The notes under the pieces are model-generated. The model had not been told where the DNA came from and searched no databases. It saw only the letters and a program-made list of their open reading frames with translations. Made by a program: the position numbers and the translations under genes. Shown here piece by piece: positions 55,288 to 64,000 of a DNA stretch of 64,000 nt; positions within the stretch are counted from its first letter, which is position 1, and every line of letters begins with the position of its first letter. Source of the stretch: a bacterium (lineage in GTDB: Bacteria; Oederibacteriota; CAKKQC01); the NCBI GenBank assembly GCA_919901855.1, contig CAKKQC010000027.1:1-64000 (forward strand), in the 5' to 3' direction.

Positions 55288-55971
55288 ATGAGACTTGCCA
55301 TAATCGTGCCCGTATACAACGAAGCCGCCACGATAGCCGAGATCGTGGGGCGCCTGCGCGCGGTGCCGCTGGACAAGGAGATCCTCGTCGTCGACGACGG
55401 CTCCACCGACGGCACGTGGGAGGCGCTCGCCCCGATGAAGGGGGGCGAGGTCCGGGTACTGCGGCACGAGCGCAACCGGGGCAAGGGCGCCGCGATCCGC
55501 ACCGCCCTCGCGGCCGTCACCGCGCCAGCGGTCGTGATCCAGGACGCCGACCTCGAGTACCAGCCGGAGGAGCTCCCGGGCCTGCTCGCGCCCATCGCCG
55601 CGGCCCAAGCCGACGTCGTCTACGGGTCCCGGTTCAAGGGAACGCTCGAGGGGATGCGGTTCGCGAACTACCTCGCCAACAAGGTCCTGGCCTGGACCGC
55701 GACCATCTTCTTTGGTCAGCGCATCACGGACGAGGCGACCTGCTACAAGCTCTTCCGCACGAGCGTGATCCGCTCCGTCCCACTCGTGAGCGAGCGGTTC
55801 GAGTTCTGCCCCGAGGTTACCGCCCGGCTGCGCCGCCGGGGCATCCGGATCCACGAGCTGCCGATCACGTACCGGGGCCGGACGGAGGCCCAGGGCAAGA
55901 AGATCAGGCTCGCCGACGCCTGGGAAGCCTTCTTTACGCTCGTGCGGTGGCGGCTCGCGAGGAAAGCGTAG
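55288..55971 (+). CDS. family 2 glycosyltransferase (dolichyl/polyprenyl-phosphate sugar synthase-like)
   Basis: 227 residues. GT-A fold with IIVPVYNEAATIAEIV, DDGSTDGTWEAL, metal-site VIQDADLEYQPEE and C-terminal KLFRT, RFEFCPEVTARL, ITYRGRTEAQGKK. It probably moves a sugar from a nucleotide donor to a lipid phosphate, or adds a sugar to an envelope glycan. It ends directly before PBP1A (TAG then ATG), so it is part of an envelope operon. The open frame extends upstream past 55288, but this ATG matches the family start. Confidence 0.88.
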   Translation: MRLAIIVPVYNEAATIAEIVGRLRAVPLDKEILVVDDGSTDGTWEALAPMKGGEVRVLRHERNRGKGAAIRTALAAVTAPAVVIQDADLEYQPEELPGLLAPIAAAQADVVYGSRFKGTLEGMRFANYLANKVLAWTATIFFGQRITDEATCYKLFRTSVIRSVPLVSERFEFCPEVTARLRRRGIRIHELPITYRGRTEAQGKKIRLADAWEAFFTLVRWRLARKA

Positions 55972-58110
55972 ATGCCGTCCGCCGCCCAGGACGCCCTCCG
56001 CCGCCTGGCCCGGCGGCCCCTCGTCCTCCTCGGGTTCGCCATCGCGGCCGCGGCCGGCGCCGCGGGCGGCGTGCTCGTACTCTCGCTCGAGGACCTGCCC
56101 GACATCGAGGACCTCATGCACGTGACGCCGACCGCGGGGGCCCGGCTCTACGACAGCGGCGACCCGCCCGAGATGTTCTCCCAGCTCGCGATCGAGCAGC
56201 GGACATTCGTGCCGCTGGCCAAGATGCCGCGGGGCCTGCTGGACGCCGTCGTGTCCATCGAGGACGAGCGGTTCTTCCGCCACTGGGGCATCGACCTGTG
56301 GGGCATCGCCCGGGCGATGGCCGTGAACACGATCCGGGGCCGGACCCGGCAGGGCGGGAGCACGATCACGCAGCAGCTCGCCCGCACGCTGTTCCTGACG
56401 CGGGAGCGCACGATCCAGCGCAAAATCAAGGAAGCGATCCTCGCGATCAAGATCGAGCGCCGGTACCGGAAGGACGAGATCCTGGAGATGTACCTCAACC
56501 AGCACTACTTCGGCCACGGGGCCTGGGGCGTGGAGCAGGCGGCGCGCGCGTATTTCGGCAAGCACGTCGAGGAGCTCACCCTCCCCGAGTGCGCGCTCCT
56601 CGCCGGCCTCCCCCAGGCGCCGAACGCGTACTCGCCTCGGCAGGACCCCGAGAAGGCGAAGACCCGGCGGAATCTCGTCCTGGCGGCGATGGTCCGGAAC
56701 GGGTACGTGGAGAAGGCCGAGGCCGAGGAAGCCTCCGCCTCCCCGATCCAGCTCCGGGCGACCGAGCCGACGAACGCCCCGTACTTCGCCGCCCACGTGC
56801 GCAAGTACCTCGAGGAATCCTACGGCGACCAGGCCGTCGCCCGCGGGGGCCTGTCCGCCTTCACGACGCTGAACCTGAGGTACCAGACGATCGCGCAGGC
56901 CGCGCTCGACCAGGGACTGGCCGCCGCCGAGACGCTCGTCGCCGCGAGCCGCCGGGGCGGCGCCTCGAGCAGCCTGCGCCTGCAGGGAGCGCTCATCGCG
57001 ATCGACGCGCGGACCGGCGCCATCCTGGCCCTCGTCGGCGGCCGGAGCTTCCGCGAGAACGAGTTCAACCGGGCCACGCAGGCCCGGCGCCAGCCCGGCT
57101 CGTCCTTCAAGCCGGTCATCTACACGACGGCGCTTCTCAGCGGGTTCCAGCCGGCCGACCTCGTGGACGACACGGCGGTGGCGTTCCCCGGACGGGACGG
57201 CAAGACGTGGACCCCGGTCAACTTCGACCGGAAGAACCTGGGGATGATGCCCCTGCGGCGCGCGCTCGCCCTCTCGCGGAACGTCGTGACGACGCGGCTC
57301 CTGAACCAGGTCGGCGTCCGCACCGTGATCGGCACCGCGAAGAAGTTCGGGTACGCGGGGCCGTTCCGCGACGATCTCACGCTCGCGATGGGCACCTCGG
57401 AGGTCAGCCTCCTCGAGATGGTTTCGGCCTTCTCCGTGTTCGCCAACGGGGGGGTCAGGGCCACCCCTTACGCGATCCGGCTCGTCAAGGACAGCCAGGG
57501 CACGGTCCTGGAGCAGCAGAAGCCCGAGCTCGTCTCCGTCATCTCGCCGCAGATTTCCTACCTCATGCTGTCGATGCTCCAGGACGTCATCGACCACGGG
57601 ACCGGGCACCTCGTGCGCAAGCACGGGTTCACGCGGCCCTGCGCGGGCAAGACCGGCTCGACCAACGACTACACGGACGCGTGGTTCGTCGGGTTCACCC
57701 CCTCCGTCGTCTGCGGCATCTGGCTCGGATACGACGACCGCCGCACGCTGGGCAAGATGATGACGGGCGGCGTGATCGCGGCCCCGATCTGGGCCTCGTT
57801 CATGTCGGAGGCGCTTGAGGGGGCCCCCATCGAGGATTTCGTGCGTCCGTCCGGCATCGTGACCGCGATGATCGATCCCGGGAGCGGCCTCCTGGCCACC
57901 AAGGCCTGCAAGCGGGTGAAGGCCGAGGTGTTCCTCGAGGGCCAGGCCCCCACGCGGGTCTGCGACCGGGAGGCCAAGGCCCCGGATTTCCGCGACCAGG
58001 AATACACCTATGTCGAAGGCTCCCAGACCATCACCGGCGGTCCCGGCGACTTCCCCGCGCCCGGACCGGTCCAGCCCGAGGACACCTCGGGACAGGAGGA
58101 AGGATTCTGA
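55972..58110 (+). CDS. class A penicillin-binding protein (PBP1A-like)
   Basis: 712 residues. Signal-anchor helix (~15-38). GT51 transglycosylase motifs: SIEDERFFRHWGID, RQGGSTITQQLARTLFL, RKIKEAILAIKIE, YRKDEILEMYLNQHYFGHGA. Transpeptidase: S377-x-x-K380 in PGSSFKP, SRN near 437, KTG near 560 in GKTGSTNDYTDAWFVG. It polymerises and cross-links peptidoglycan. The C-terminus is Pro/Gln-rich. It sits between GT2 and GH20 genes with no gap. Confidence 0.95.
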   Translation: MPSAAQDALRRLARRPLVLLGFAIAAAAGAAGGVLVLSLEDLPDIEDLMHVTPTAGARLYDSGDPPEMFSQLAIEQRTFVPLAKMPRGLLDAVVSIEDERFFRHWGIDLWGIARAMAVNTIRGRTRQGGSTITQQLARTLFLTRERTIQRKIKEAILAIKIERRYRKDEILEMYLNQHYFGHGAWGVEQAARAYFGKHVEELTLPECALLAGLPQAPNAYSPRQDPEKAKTRRNLVLAAMVRNGYVEKAEAEEASASPIQLRATEPTNAPYFAAHVRKYLEESYGDQAVARGGLSAFTTLNLRYQTIAQAALDQGLAAAETLVAASRRGGASSSLRLQGALIAIDARTGAILALVGGRSFRENEFNRATQARRQPGSSFKPVIYTTALLSGFQPADLVDDTAVAFPGRDGKTWTPVNFDRKNLGMMPLRRALALSRNVVTTRLLNQVGVRTVIGTAKKFGYAGPFRDDLTLAMGTSEVSLLEMVSAFSVFANGGVRATPYAIRLVKDSQGTVLEQQKPELVSVISPQISYLMLSMLQDVIDHGTGHLVRKHGFTRPCAGKTGSTNDYTDAWFVGFTPSVVCGIWLGYDDRRTLGKMMTGGVIAAPIWASFMSEALEGAPIEDFVRPSGIVTAMIDPGSGLLATKACKRVKAEVFLEGQAPTRVCDREAKAPDFRDQEYTYVEGSQTITGGPGDFPAPGPVQPEDTSGQEEGF

Positions 58111-59957
58111 TGTCCAAGGACCTCGTGCTGCTGCCCCGCCCAAAGACGATGCGCCGCATTCCCGGCTCTTTCGCGGTGGAGCCAGGCCGCCGGATCGCCC
58201 TGCTCGGCGCACCCGCCCAGGACCTCCTGTTCGCGGGCCGGAGTCTCGCGGACGCCTTTCGCGCGTCTGCGCGGGTGGACTGGTCGCTATCCGCGGTCGC
58301 GGGCGGCTCCGGCGATGCGGTCGTCCTCGAGGCGGGCGTGGACCGGATCAGGCACGCCGAGGGGTACGAACTGACAATACGGAAGGATGGCATCCGGATC
58401 GCCGCCCGCACCCGGCGCGGCGTCCTCCAGGGCGTCCGCACGCTGGTCCAGATCCTCCGGCAGGCCGGCCCGAAACTGCCGTGTCTCGCGATCACGGACG
58501 AGCCGGACTTCCCGAACCGGGGCGTCATGCTGGACGTGAGCCGGGACAAGGTCCCGACGATGGACACGCTCAAGGACCTGATCGACCGGCTGGCGTCCTG
58601 GAAGCTCAACCAGATCCAGCTCTACGTCGAGCACACGTTCGCCTACCGGAACCACCGGGACGTCTGGCAGGACGCCTCCCCGTTCACGGGCGGCGAGATC
58701 CTGGAGCTGGACGCCTTCTGCCGCGAGCGCCTGGTCGAGCTGGTCCCGAACCAGAACTCGTTCGGCCACATGACCCGGTGGTTGACGAAGCCCCGGTACC
58801 GGGACCTCGCGGACGCGCCGAACGGCTGCGACACCGAGTGGGGGCCGTTCAAGGAGCCCTTCACGCTCAACCCCGGGGACCCGCGGTGCCTCGAGCTCCT
58901 GCGCGAGCTGTACGACGAGCTCCTGCCGCACTTCTCCTCCCGGCAGTTCAACGTCGGGTGCGACGAGACCGTCGATCTCGGCAAGGTCCGGTCGAAGGAG
59001 CAGGTGGAAAAGCTCGGAGTGGGGCGCGTCTACCTGGACTTCCTGCTCAAGATCCAGCGCGAGGTGAAGACGCGCGGCCGCACGATGCAGTTCTGGGGCG
59101 ACATCATCATGAAGCACCCGGAGCTCGTGCCGGAACTCCCGTCCGATGTCGTCGCGCTGGAGTGGGGCTACGAGGCCGACCATCCGTTCGCGGCCGAGTG
59201 CGCGAAGTTCGCGAAGGCGGGCATCCCGTTCTACGTCTGCCCGGGCACATCGTCCTGGACCTCGATCCTGGGCCGGACCACGAACATGAAGGGCAACTGC
59301 CTGTCGGCCGCGGAAAGCGGGCACCGGCACGGGGCCCTCGGGTACCTGAACACGGACTGGGGCGACCAGGGCCACTGGCAGTACCAGCCGGTCTCCTACG
59401 CGGGCTACGCCTACGGGGCGGCGGTGAGCTGGTCGGTGGGCGCGAACAAGTCCCTCGACCTCGCCGCCGCGCTCGACGCCCACGCGTTCGAGGACCGGAC
59501 CGGCGTCATGGGGAAGCTGGCCCTCGCCCTCGGCGACGCCGGGCTCGCGCTCGGCCCCCGCTACTTCAACGCGACCGGTTACGCGCGGGCCATGCTCTCG
59601 AGCCTCGAAGGCATCAAGGGGTTCAAGAACCAGCGGGCTGCGGGCTGGCGAAGGGCGATCGCGGCGTTGCAGCGGGCAGCGGCGCCGCTTCGGAAGGCGA
59701 AGATGGCCATCCCCGACGCCGCGCTCGTGACCGCCGAGTTCGAGGCGGGCGTCCGGCTCGCGACCCACGGCTGCCGCCGGGGCCTCCTGGCGCTCGAGAC
59801 CTCGTCACGGCGCATCCGGGCCGGGAAGCGGGACCTCGACCGCGACCTCGCGGGGATCATCGCTTCGCACCGGAAATTGTGGCATACCCGCAACCGTCCG
59901 GGCGGCTTCCGCGAGAGCGTGGAACGGATGGAGAACGCCCGCAAGGCGTACCGCTGA
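58110..59957 (+). CDS. GH20 beta-N-acetylhexosaminidase
   Basis: 615 residues. N-terminal beta/alpha domain (VVLEAGVDRIRHAEGYELTI) and a barrel whose catalytic pair is D285-E286 in FNVGCDET, with the family's NRGVMLDVSRDKVPTMDTLK and LYVEHTFAYR. It releases terminal GlcNAc or GalNAc with substrate-assisted catalysis. No signal peptide, so likely cytosolic and acting on recycled muropeptides or imported sugars. The ATG shares one base with the PBP1A stop. The C-terminal ~150 residues are helical. Confidence 0.88.
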   Translation: MSKDLVLLPRPKTMRRIPGSFAVEPGRRIALLGAPAQDLLFAGRSLADAFRASARVDWSLSAVAGGSGDAVVLEAGVDRIRHAEGYELTIRKDGIRIAARTRRGVLQGVRTLVQILRQAGPKLPCLAITDEPDFPNRGVMLDVSRDKVPTMDTLKDLIDRLASWKLNQIQLYVEHTFAYRNHRDVWQDASPFTGGEILELDAFCRERLVELVPNQNSFGHMTRWLTKPRYRDLADAPNGCDTEWGPFKEPFTLNPGDPRCLELLRELYDELLPHFSSRQFNVGCDETVDLGKVRSKEQVEKLGVGRVYLDFLLKIQREVKTRGRTMQFWGDIIMKHPELVPELPSDVVALEWGYEADHPFAAECAKFAKAGIPFYVCPGTSSWTSILGRTTNMKGNCLSAAESGHRHGALGYLNTDWGDQGHWQYQPVSYAGYAYGAAVSWSVGANKSLDLAAALDAHAFEDRTGVMGKLALALGDAGLALGPRYFNATGYARAMLSSLEGIKGFKNQRAAGWRRAIAALQRAAAPLRKAKMAIPDAALVTAEFEAGVRLATHGCRRGLLALETSSRRIRAGKRDLDRDLAGIIASHRKLWHTRNRPGGFRESVERMENARKAYR

Positions 59958-59962
59958 CGCCG

Positions 59963-60009
59963 GGGGGACACCCGTTCGGTTCTTCAGGATCACCGAACGC
60001 GTGTCCCCC
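59963..60009. terminator. strong bidirectional terminator-type hairpin
   Basis: GGGGGACAC-C-CGTTCGGT pairs with ACCGAACG-C-GTGTCCCCC over 18 positions with one mismatch and an 11-base loop. It fills the gap between two convergent genes. Confidence 0.75.
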
Positions 60010-60010
60010 T

Positions 60011-62437
60011 CTACCGGGCCGGGAAGAGCCCCGGGACGGCGTCGGCCGCGGCCGCCCGCTTGTCCTTGAACGTGCGGATGCGCTGGCGCAGTTCGTCCGC
60101 CGCCTTCCGGATCTCGGGCTTGACCTCGACGGCCCGGACCGTCATTCGCTCGGATTCCTCGAACCGGCCCATGACCGCGAGCACGACCGCCGCGTGCCAG
60201 TAGTTGGCGTCGTCGATCGTCCCGTGCGCGAGGCTCGGCTGGAGATACTCCCAGACGTGGGGCCAGTCCTGGAGCACGTAGTAGGACTGGACGATCCGGT
60301 CGGTGATGAAGTCGACCCGGGGCACGCGCTTGTTCACCTCGAGCGCGATCGAGAGCCACTCCGTCACGATCCGACGGCTGACGAACGAGTTGTTGAGTGA
60401 GTCGAGGCCCGGCAGGTACGGCAGGTACGCGGGCCGGCGCGTCGCCGGGACCGGCCGGAGCCGCCAGAAGCAGAACCCACCGTTGAGGTTGTCCACGCCG
60501 ACCGGCGGGACCGCGAGCTCGAGGTCCAGCTCCACGAATCCGCGCCAAACCCGGATCATGCGGTCGTCCCAGAGGTACGGGGTGACGGGAGGATGGGGGT
60601 AGCCCTCGGTGATGAAGTTGTGCATGATCCAGCGGATGTTGAGCTGACGAAACCGCACGCGGATCCGGGCGCTTGACGACTCCACCTTCGCCATCTCCCA
60701 GCCCCAGGTCGAGCCCCAGGTCCTGACGGAAAGGACCCGGGCGGGCACGCCGAGGATCCGGATGTCGCCCATGACGAGCATGCGACCGGAGGGATTCGGC
60801 AGGTCGCGGGCCTTCCGGACGGCCCAGTCGAGGAGGGTCAGCCGCTGGGCGCGACACTCCTCCCGGGAGATGACGCCCGCGAGGTAGGGGGCCGTCGGCA
60901 GGGACGGCACCCAGGCGCCGAGGAAGTAGCCCAGCGGGAGCCAGCAGGACACCGCCGCCGCTGCCACCGCCCCGCGGCGGAGCCAGGGCCGCCAGCCGCC
61001 CACCGCCCGGGTCGCCTCGATCGCGGCCAGCGCCGCGAGGAGGAAGAACGCGGGGGCCGCGAGGCGGCTCCACTCCGCCCACATGACGAGCGCGCAGGCG
61101 GCCGCTGAGGTCGCGACGAACGCGAGCAGCCACCGGCCCGGCGTGCCCAGCCCGGCCTGCCCGAAGAGGAGGAAGGGCAGGGCGAGCGCCACCGGCGGCA
61201 GGTCCCGCCAGACGATCCCCCCCACATCGCCGACGAGGGCCCGGAAGGACGCCGCGGGTCCGCCGGCGCCGCGCGAGATCGCGATCGACTGCGCGTCCTC
61301 CGGACGCCACCACGCCCCGGGCCACCAGCTCGAGAGGGCCGGCCAGAGCGGATCGCCGAACCACATCCAGTTCCGGACCAGCCACGGCAGGGCCGGGAGC
61401 GCCGCGAGGACGAGCCACATAGGGGCCCGGCGGCGAAGCCGCGCGACCGGGAGGAGACTGACGAGCGCGGTGGCCGCGAAGATCTCGGCGTTGACCTTGA
61501 CGCCGCACCCGAACCCGAACAGGAGTCCGCTCAGCGCCATCCAGGACCCGCCCTCTTCCAGCGCGCGCGCGAGTCCGAGCGCGCCCGTCATCGCGAACGC
61601 CGCGGCCGCGAGGTCGTTCTTGGCCACCGTCAACTGCTGGCCGGCGGCGGCGCAGGTCAGGATCGCAATCCCGGCCGCCCAGCCTGCTCCGGTCCCGGCG
61701 CGTCGCGCCGTCCAGCCCGCGAGGAGCAGGACCGAAGCAAGGAAGGGGGCGGCCTGGAGCCAGTGCGCGTACTCGTCCCGCCCGATCACAATCGCGATGG
61801 CGTACACAAACTCGGCCGTGAGCGGACTGCCGGAGGTCAGGGGGGCCCCCTCCGCCGTGAACTTGTGCACCCGAAGGATCTGGTCCGGAATCGCGAGGTG
61901 GTACGTCAGGACATCGACATGGCCGTCGGGCATCAGCATGGCCGCCGCGACCGGGACGAGGGGCGCGAGGCCGAGCACCCACCACCATCCACCCGGCGGC
62001 CCGAACGCCCGGGACGCGGCGGCCTGCCTCAGCAGGCCGCGGGCCCCCGGAAGCGCCAGGCCCGCCACGATCGTGGCCACGAACAGGGGCCCGAACCCGA
62101 GCCCGCAGAGCGCGAGCCCGAAGTTGGCCGACCCGAGGCAGGCGAACCCGAAGAGCACGGCGAGTGCGTGGCGCTCCCACGGCCGGATCCGGCGCGGCCG
62201 GACGAGGGCCACGAGCGAACCACCCAGGCCGGCGAACGCGAGCGCCCCCGCCGCCGCCAGGACGAGCAGGATCGCGTGGCGTCCCGCGGCGCCGGTGAGT
62301 GCCGGGGTGAGCATCGCGCGCCACGCGGGCATGCGCCAGAGCTCCCCGGCCCGCCGCCACCACATCACGATGTCGTCCGCCTGGCCAAGGCACACGCCCC
62401 ACCACGCGACCGTGATCAGGATCGGCAGGCGGAGCAT
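60011..62437 (-). CDS. large GT-C-type membrane glycosyltransferase-like protein
   Basis: 808 residues. About ten or more transmembrane helices in residues 1-510. An acidic/aromatic loop near the first periplasmic segment (DGHVDVLTYHLAIPDQILR) fits GT-C enzymes of the PMT_2/Dol-P-Man type. A soluble C-terminal part of ~270 residues with TPR-like helices follows (e.g. NYWHAAVVLAVMGRFEESER). Substrate unknown. It is unrelated in detail to the other GT-C-like gene (33594). Lipid-linked sugar could come from a GT2 enzyme of the kind at 55288, but that is inference. Confidence 0.65.
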   Translation of the reverse strand: MLRLPILITVAWWGVCLGQADDIVMWWRRAGELWRMPAWRAMLTPALTGAAGRHAILLVLAAAGALAFAGLGGSLVALVRPRRIRPWERHALAVLFGFACLGSANFGLALCGLGFGPLFVATIVAGLALPGARGLLRQAAASRAFGPPGGWWWVLGLAPLVPVAAAMLMPDGHVDVLTYHLAIPDQILRVHKFTAEGAPLTSGSPLTAEFVYAIAIVIGRDEYAHWLQAAPFLASVLLLAGWTARRAGTGAGWAAGIAILTCAAAGQQLTVAKNDLAAAAFAMTGALGLARALEEGGSWMALSGLLFGFGCGVKVNAEIFAATALVSLLPVARLRRRAPMWLVLAALPALPWLVRNWMWFGDPLWPALSSWWPGAWWRPEDAQSIAISRGAGGPAASFRALVGDVGGIVWRDLPPVALALPFLLFGQAGLGTPGRWLLAFVATSAAACALVMWAEWSRLAAPAFFLLAALAAIEATRAVGGWRPWLRRGAVAAAAVSCWLPLGYFLGAWVPSLPTAPYLAGVISREECRAQRLTLLDWAVRKARDLPNPSGRMLVMGDIRILGVPARVLSVRTWGSTWGWEMAKVESSSARIRVRFRQLNIRWIMHNFITEGYPHPPVTPYLWDDRMIRVWRGFVELDLELAVPPVGVDNLNGGFCFWRLRPVPATRRPAYLPYLPGLDSLNNSFVSRRIVTEWLSIALEVNKRVPRVDFITDRIVQSYYVLQDWPHVWEYLQPSLAHGTIDDANYWHAAVVLAVMGRFEESERMTVRAVEVKPEIRKAADELRQRIRTFKDKRAAAADAVPGLFPAR

Positions 62438-62474
62438 CCGTTCCCTCGTGCCACCGGCACCGGCCGGTGGACGC

Positions 62475-63050
62475 TCATCGCGGTCTGGTCGACCAGTCCC
62501 GGTAGACGGAGGAATCCTCGAGCCGCGGCAGTTCCTGCTCGGGGGTGGTCTTGGTCATCTGGCCCGGGGAAAGCCGGAAGGAGAAACTCCAGGTTGCGAG
62601 GCCGGCCAGCGTGCCGATGGCGATCGAGGACCCGAAGTCGCCTCCGCTCACGCCCTGCGCGCCGGCGCCCTGGTAGGCGCCGTACGCCAGCCGCGCCATG
62701 AACCCGGCCACGAAACCGGACAGGAAGAACCGTCCGCGTTTCGGCTTCCCGGCCATCGGGCTCTCCGCCTGCCAGGAGTGGTGCTGCCCCCCCGAGGCCG
62801 TCACCGGGTCCTCGGCCTTCACCTCGGCGATATAGCCCGTCTCGTCGGCCTGCGTTAGGAGACGCCAATCCTGGATCTCCGCGAGGGGAGCGGACCCCGG
62901 ATACCGGTTCCCGGGCATCAGCCCGAACGAGGTGTCGTCGAACCGGGTGACCGGCGCGGTAACCGAAGTGGAGGCGCATCCGCCCAGGAGGATCCCCGCG
63001 GCGCAGGCACTCAGGAGGACGCGGACGGCGCGTATGACACGGCGGCTCAT
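62475..63050 (-). CDS. hypothetical lipoprotein
   Basis: 191 residues. Lipobox at AGILLGGCASTS: cleavage before the cysteine and lipidation are expected. A central hydrophobic stretch (FFLSGFVAGFMARLAYGAY, IAIGTLAGLATWSF) may be membrane-associated. No family recognised. It lies upstream of the GT-C-like gene by 37 bases on the same strand. Confidence 0.6.
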   Translation of the reverse strand: MSRRVIRAVRVLLSACAAGILLGGCASTSVTAPVTRFDDTSFGLMPGNRYPGSAPLAEIQDWRLLTQADETGYIAEVKAEDPVTASGGQHHSWQAESPMAGKPKRGRFFLSGFVAGFMARLAYGAYQGAGAQGVSGGDFGSSIAIGTLAGLATWSFSFRLSPGQMTKTTPEQELPRLEDSSVYRDWSTRPR

Positions 63051-63123
63051 CTCTTCGTCATCTTAGCATTGCCCGTGATATGCTCGGCTGGACCGATAGA
63101 GCGGCGGAACAGGGAGGCTTCAC

Positions 63124-63837
63124 ATGGCAACGGCACAGAGCAGGCTGGCGGGCAGGCGGGTCGTGATCACGGGCGTAAGCCGCGGCGTGGGATTTGAAGT
63201 CGCGAAGCGGTTCCTGGCCGAGGGCGCCGAGGTGTTGGGCGTCGCGCGCAGCCGGGCCAACCTCGCGCGCGCCGGCCGCGCCCTGCGGGCGTACGGCCGG
63301 GCCTACACGTCCCTGCTCGCGGACGTGGCCCTCCCGACCTCGGCCGCCCGGGTCGCGGCCGCGGTCAAGCGGCGCTGGGGCGCCCTCGACCTCCTCCTGA
63401 ACAACGCCGCCGTCAATCCGGGATCGGCCGCTTTCGAGGCGGACCGGGATCTCGAGGCCACCCTCCGGGTCAACGTCCTCGGCCCCCACCGCATGATGAA
63501 GGCGCTCCTCCCGCTCCTGCGCAAGGGGCATTACCCCCGGGTCGTGAACGTCTCCTCGGGCGCGGGCGACCGCCACTCGATCGAGACCGGGAAGGACATG
63601 TCCGCCTACCGGCTCTCGAAATGGTCGCTCAACGGGCTCACGAGGCTCTGGGCCAACGAGCTCAAGGGCCAGGTCTCGGTCGTCGGCATGGACCCCGGCT
63701 GGGTCAAAACCGACATGGGGGGCCCGCAGGCCCCGGACTCCCCCACGCTCTCGGCGCAACGCGCGCTCGAGATCGCGCTGCTGCCCCCTCATGTCACCGG
63801 CTCGTACCTGTGCGGCGCGAGGGAAGGGAGCTGGTAA
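63124..63837 (+). CDS. short-chain dehydrogenase/reductase
   Basis: 237 residues. TGVSRGVGFEVAKRF (nucleotide binding), NNAAVN, VNVSSGAG (catalytic serine), YRLSK (YxxxK) and PGWVKTDMGG. A classical NAD(P)-dependent SDR; substrate unknown. A good AGGGAGG ribosome site precedes the ATG. It is divergent from the lipoprotein gene across 73 bases. Confidence 0.85.
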   Translation: MATAQSRLAGRRVVITGVSRGVGFEVAKRFLAEGAEVLGVARSRANLARAGRALRAYGRAYTSLLADVALPTSAARVAAAVKRRWGALDLLLNNAAVNPGSAAFEADRDLEATLRVNVLGPHRMMKALLPLLRKGHYPRVVNVSSGAGDRHSIETGKDMSAYRLSKWSLNGLTRLWANELKGQVSVVGMDPGWVKTDMGGPQAPDSPTLSAQRALEIALLPPHVTGSYLCGAREGSW

Positions 63838-63849
63838 GGAGTCGCGGCG

Positions 63850-64000
63850 TCAGCGGCGTTTGGCGGTGACCGTGACGTAGATCGTGCGACCCGTGACGCC
63901 GATGATCATCATGTACGGCACATCGATCGTCGCCGGCCGGTCGTACTGCAGGAGGCCGTTCCACTCCACCTCCCAGAGGTCCGGGCCCACGGACACCGGC
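63850..64000 (-). CDS. partial CDS at right edge, C-terminal 49 residues
   Basis: Reading in from the right edge on the minus strand, 49 codons end in the TGA at 63852-63850 (SVGPDLWEVEWNGLLQYDRP, then TIYVTVTAKRR). No family recognised. It is convergent with the SDR, 12 bases apart. Confidence 0.5.
   Translation of the reverse strand, partial: PVSVGPDLWEVEWNGLLQYDRPATIDVPYMMIIGVTGRTIYVTVTAKRR

Noticed and set aside
54595-58212. A 1205-codon minus-strand frame opposite GT2 and PBP1A
   Set aside because: PBP1A on the plus strand has all catalytic motifs; the antisense frame is low-complexity and has no recognisable domain.

Overview
The window is GC-rich and gene-dense. Most genes sit on the minus strand, packed into long runs with 1-20 base overlaps. 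An outer membrane is implied by a PorV/UPF0164-type beta-barrel protein, a lipoprotein and a class A penicillin-binding protein. Glycyl-tRNA synthetase has separate alpha and beta subunits, so the host is a diderm bacterium. The combination of GH57 branching enzyme with DUF4912, PorV-like protein, huge CARDB-type secreted proteins and a YPNP-type C-terminal domain recalls high-GC Elusimicrobiota or Omnitrophota-like candidate lineages. That placement is inference, not proof.

Layout. 1-15649 (minus) is one uninterrupted frame that runs off the left edge: at least 5216 residues of a secreted protein. It has an N-terminal glycosidase-like barrel with an inserted carbohydrate-binding module, a GH9 cellulase-type catalytic domain, and then about 27 tandem ~117-residue CARDB/DUF11-like beta-sandwich modules. 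Upstream, and on the same strand, lie a PorV-like barrel fused to TPRs (15814-17367) and a ~2100-residue kelch/propeller/CARDB protein with a YPNP C-terminal domain (17364-23657). These two overlap by four bases. 23742-32521 is a tight minus-strand operon: DeoR-family regulator, E2, E3, fused E1 alpha/beta of a 2-oxoacid dehydrogenase, a PHP phosphoesterase, a sorbitol-6-phosphate-dehydrogenase-like SDR and LipB. The complex therefore carries its own lipoylation gene and two enzymes of an unassigned sugar route.

32533-33512 is a scrappy junction: an antiporter 3' remnant, an aspartic-protease-like gene, a GIY-YIG gene and a nested palindrome. 33513-49074 is a mostly housekeeping minus-strand run: tRNA-Gln, GT-C-like membrane protein, gltX, topA, two paralogous secreted glycosidases, an NCS2 purine permease, glyS, glyQ, recO and a TPR protein. 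49289-52058 is an accessory patch. It holds a 42-bp duplicated tRNA-Glu 3' end flanking 836 bp of eroded sequence, the intact tRNA-Glu, an RHH protein with a secreted protein, and a PIN toxin with a small antitoxin.

52082-55259 (minus) holds a GH57 glucan branching enzyme, a DUF4912 protein and a PmtA-like methyltransferase. 55288-59957 (plus) is an operon of GT2, PBP1A and a GH20 hexosaminidase, a cell-envelope set, ended by a strong bidirectional hairpin. 60011-64000 has a second large GT-C-like membrane protein, a lipoprotein, an SDR and a partial gene at the right edge. The long open frames antisense to these genes, and those in other frames of 1-15649, are by-products of GC-rich codon use and are left out.
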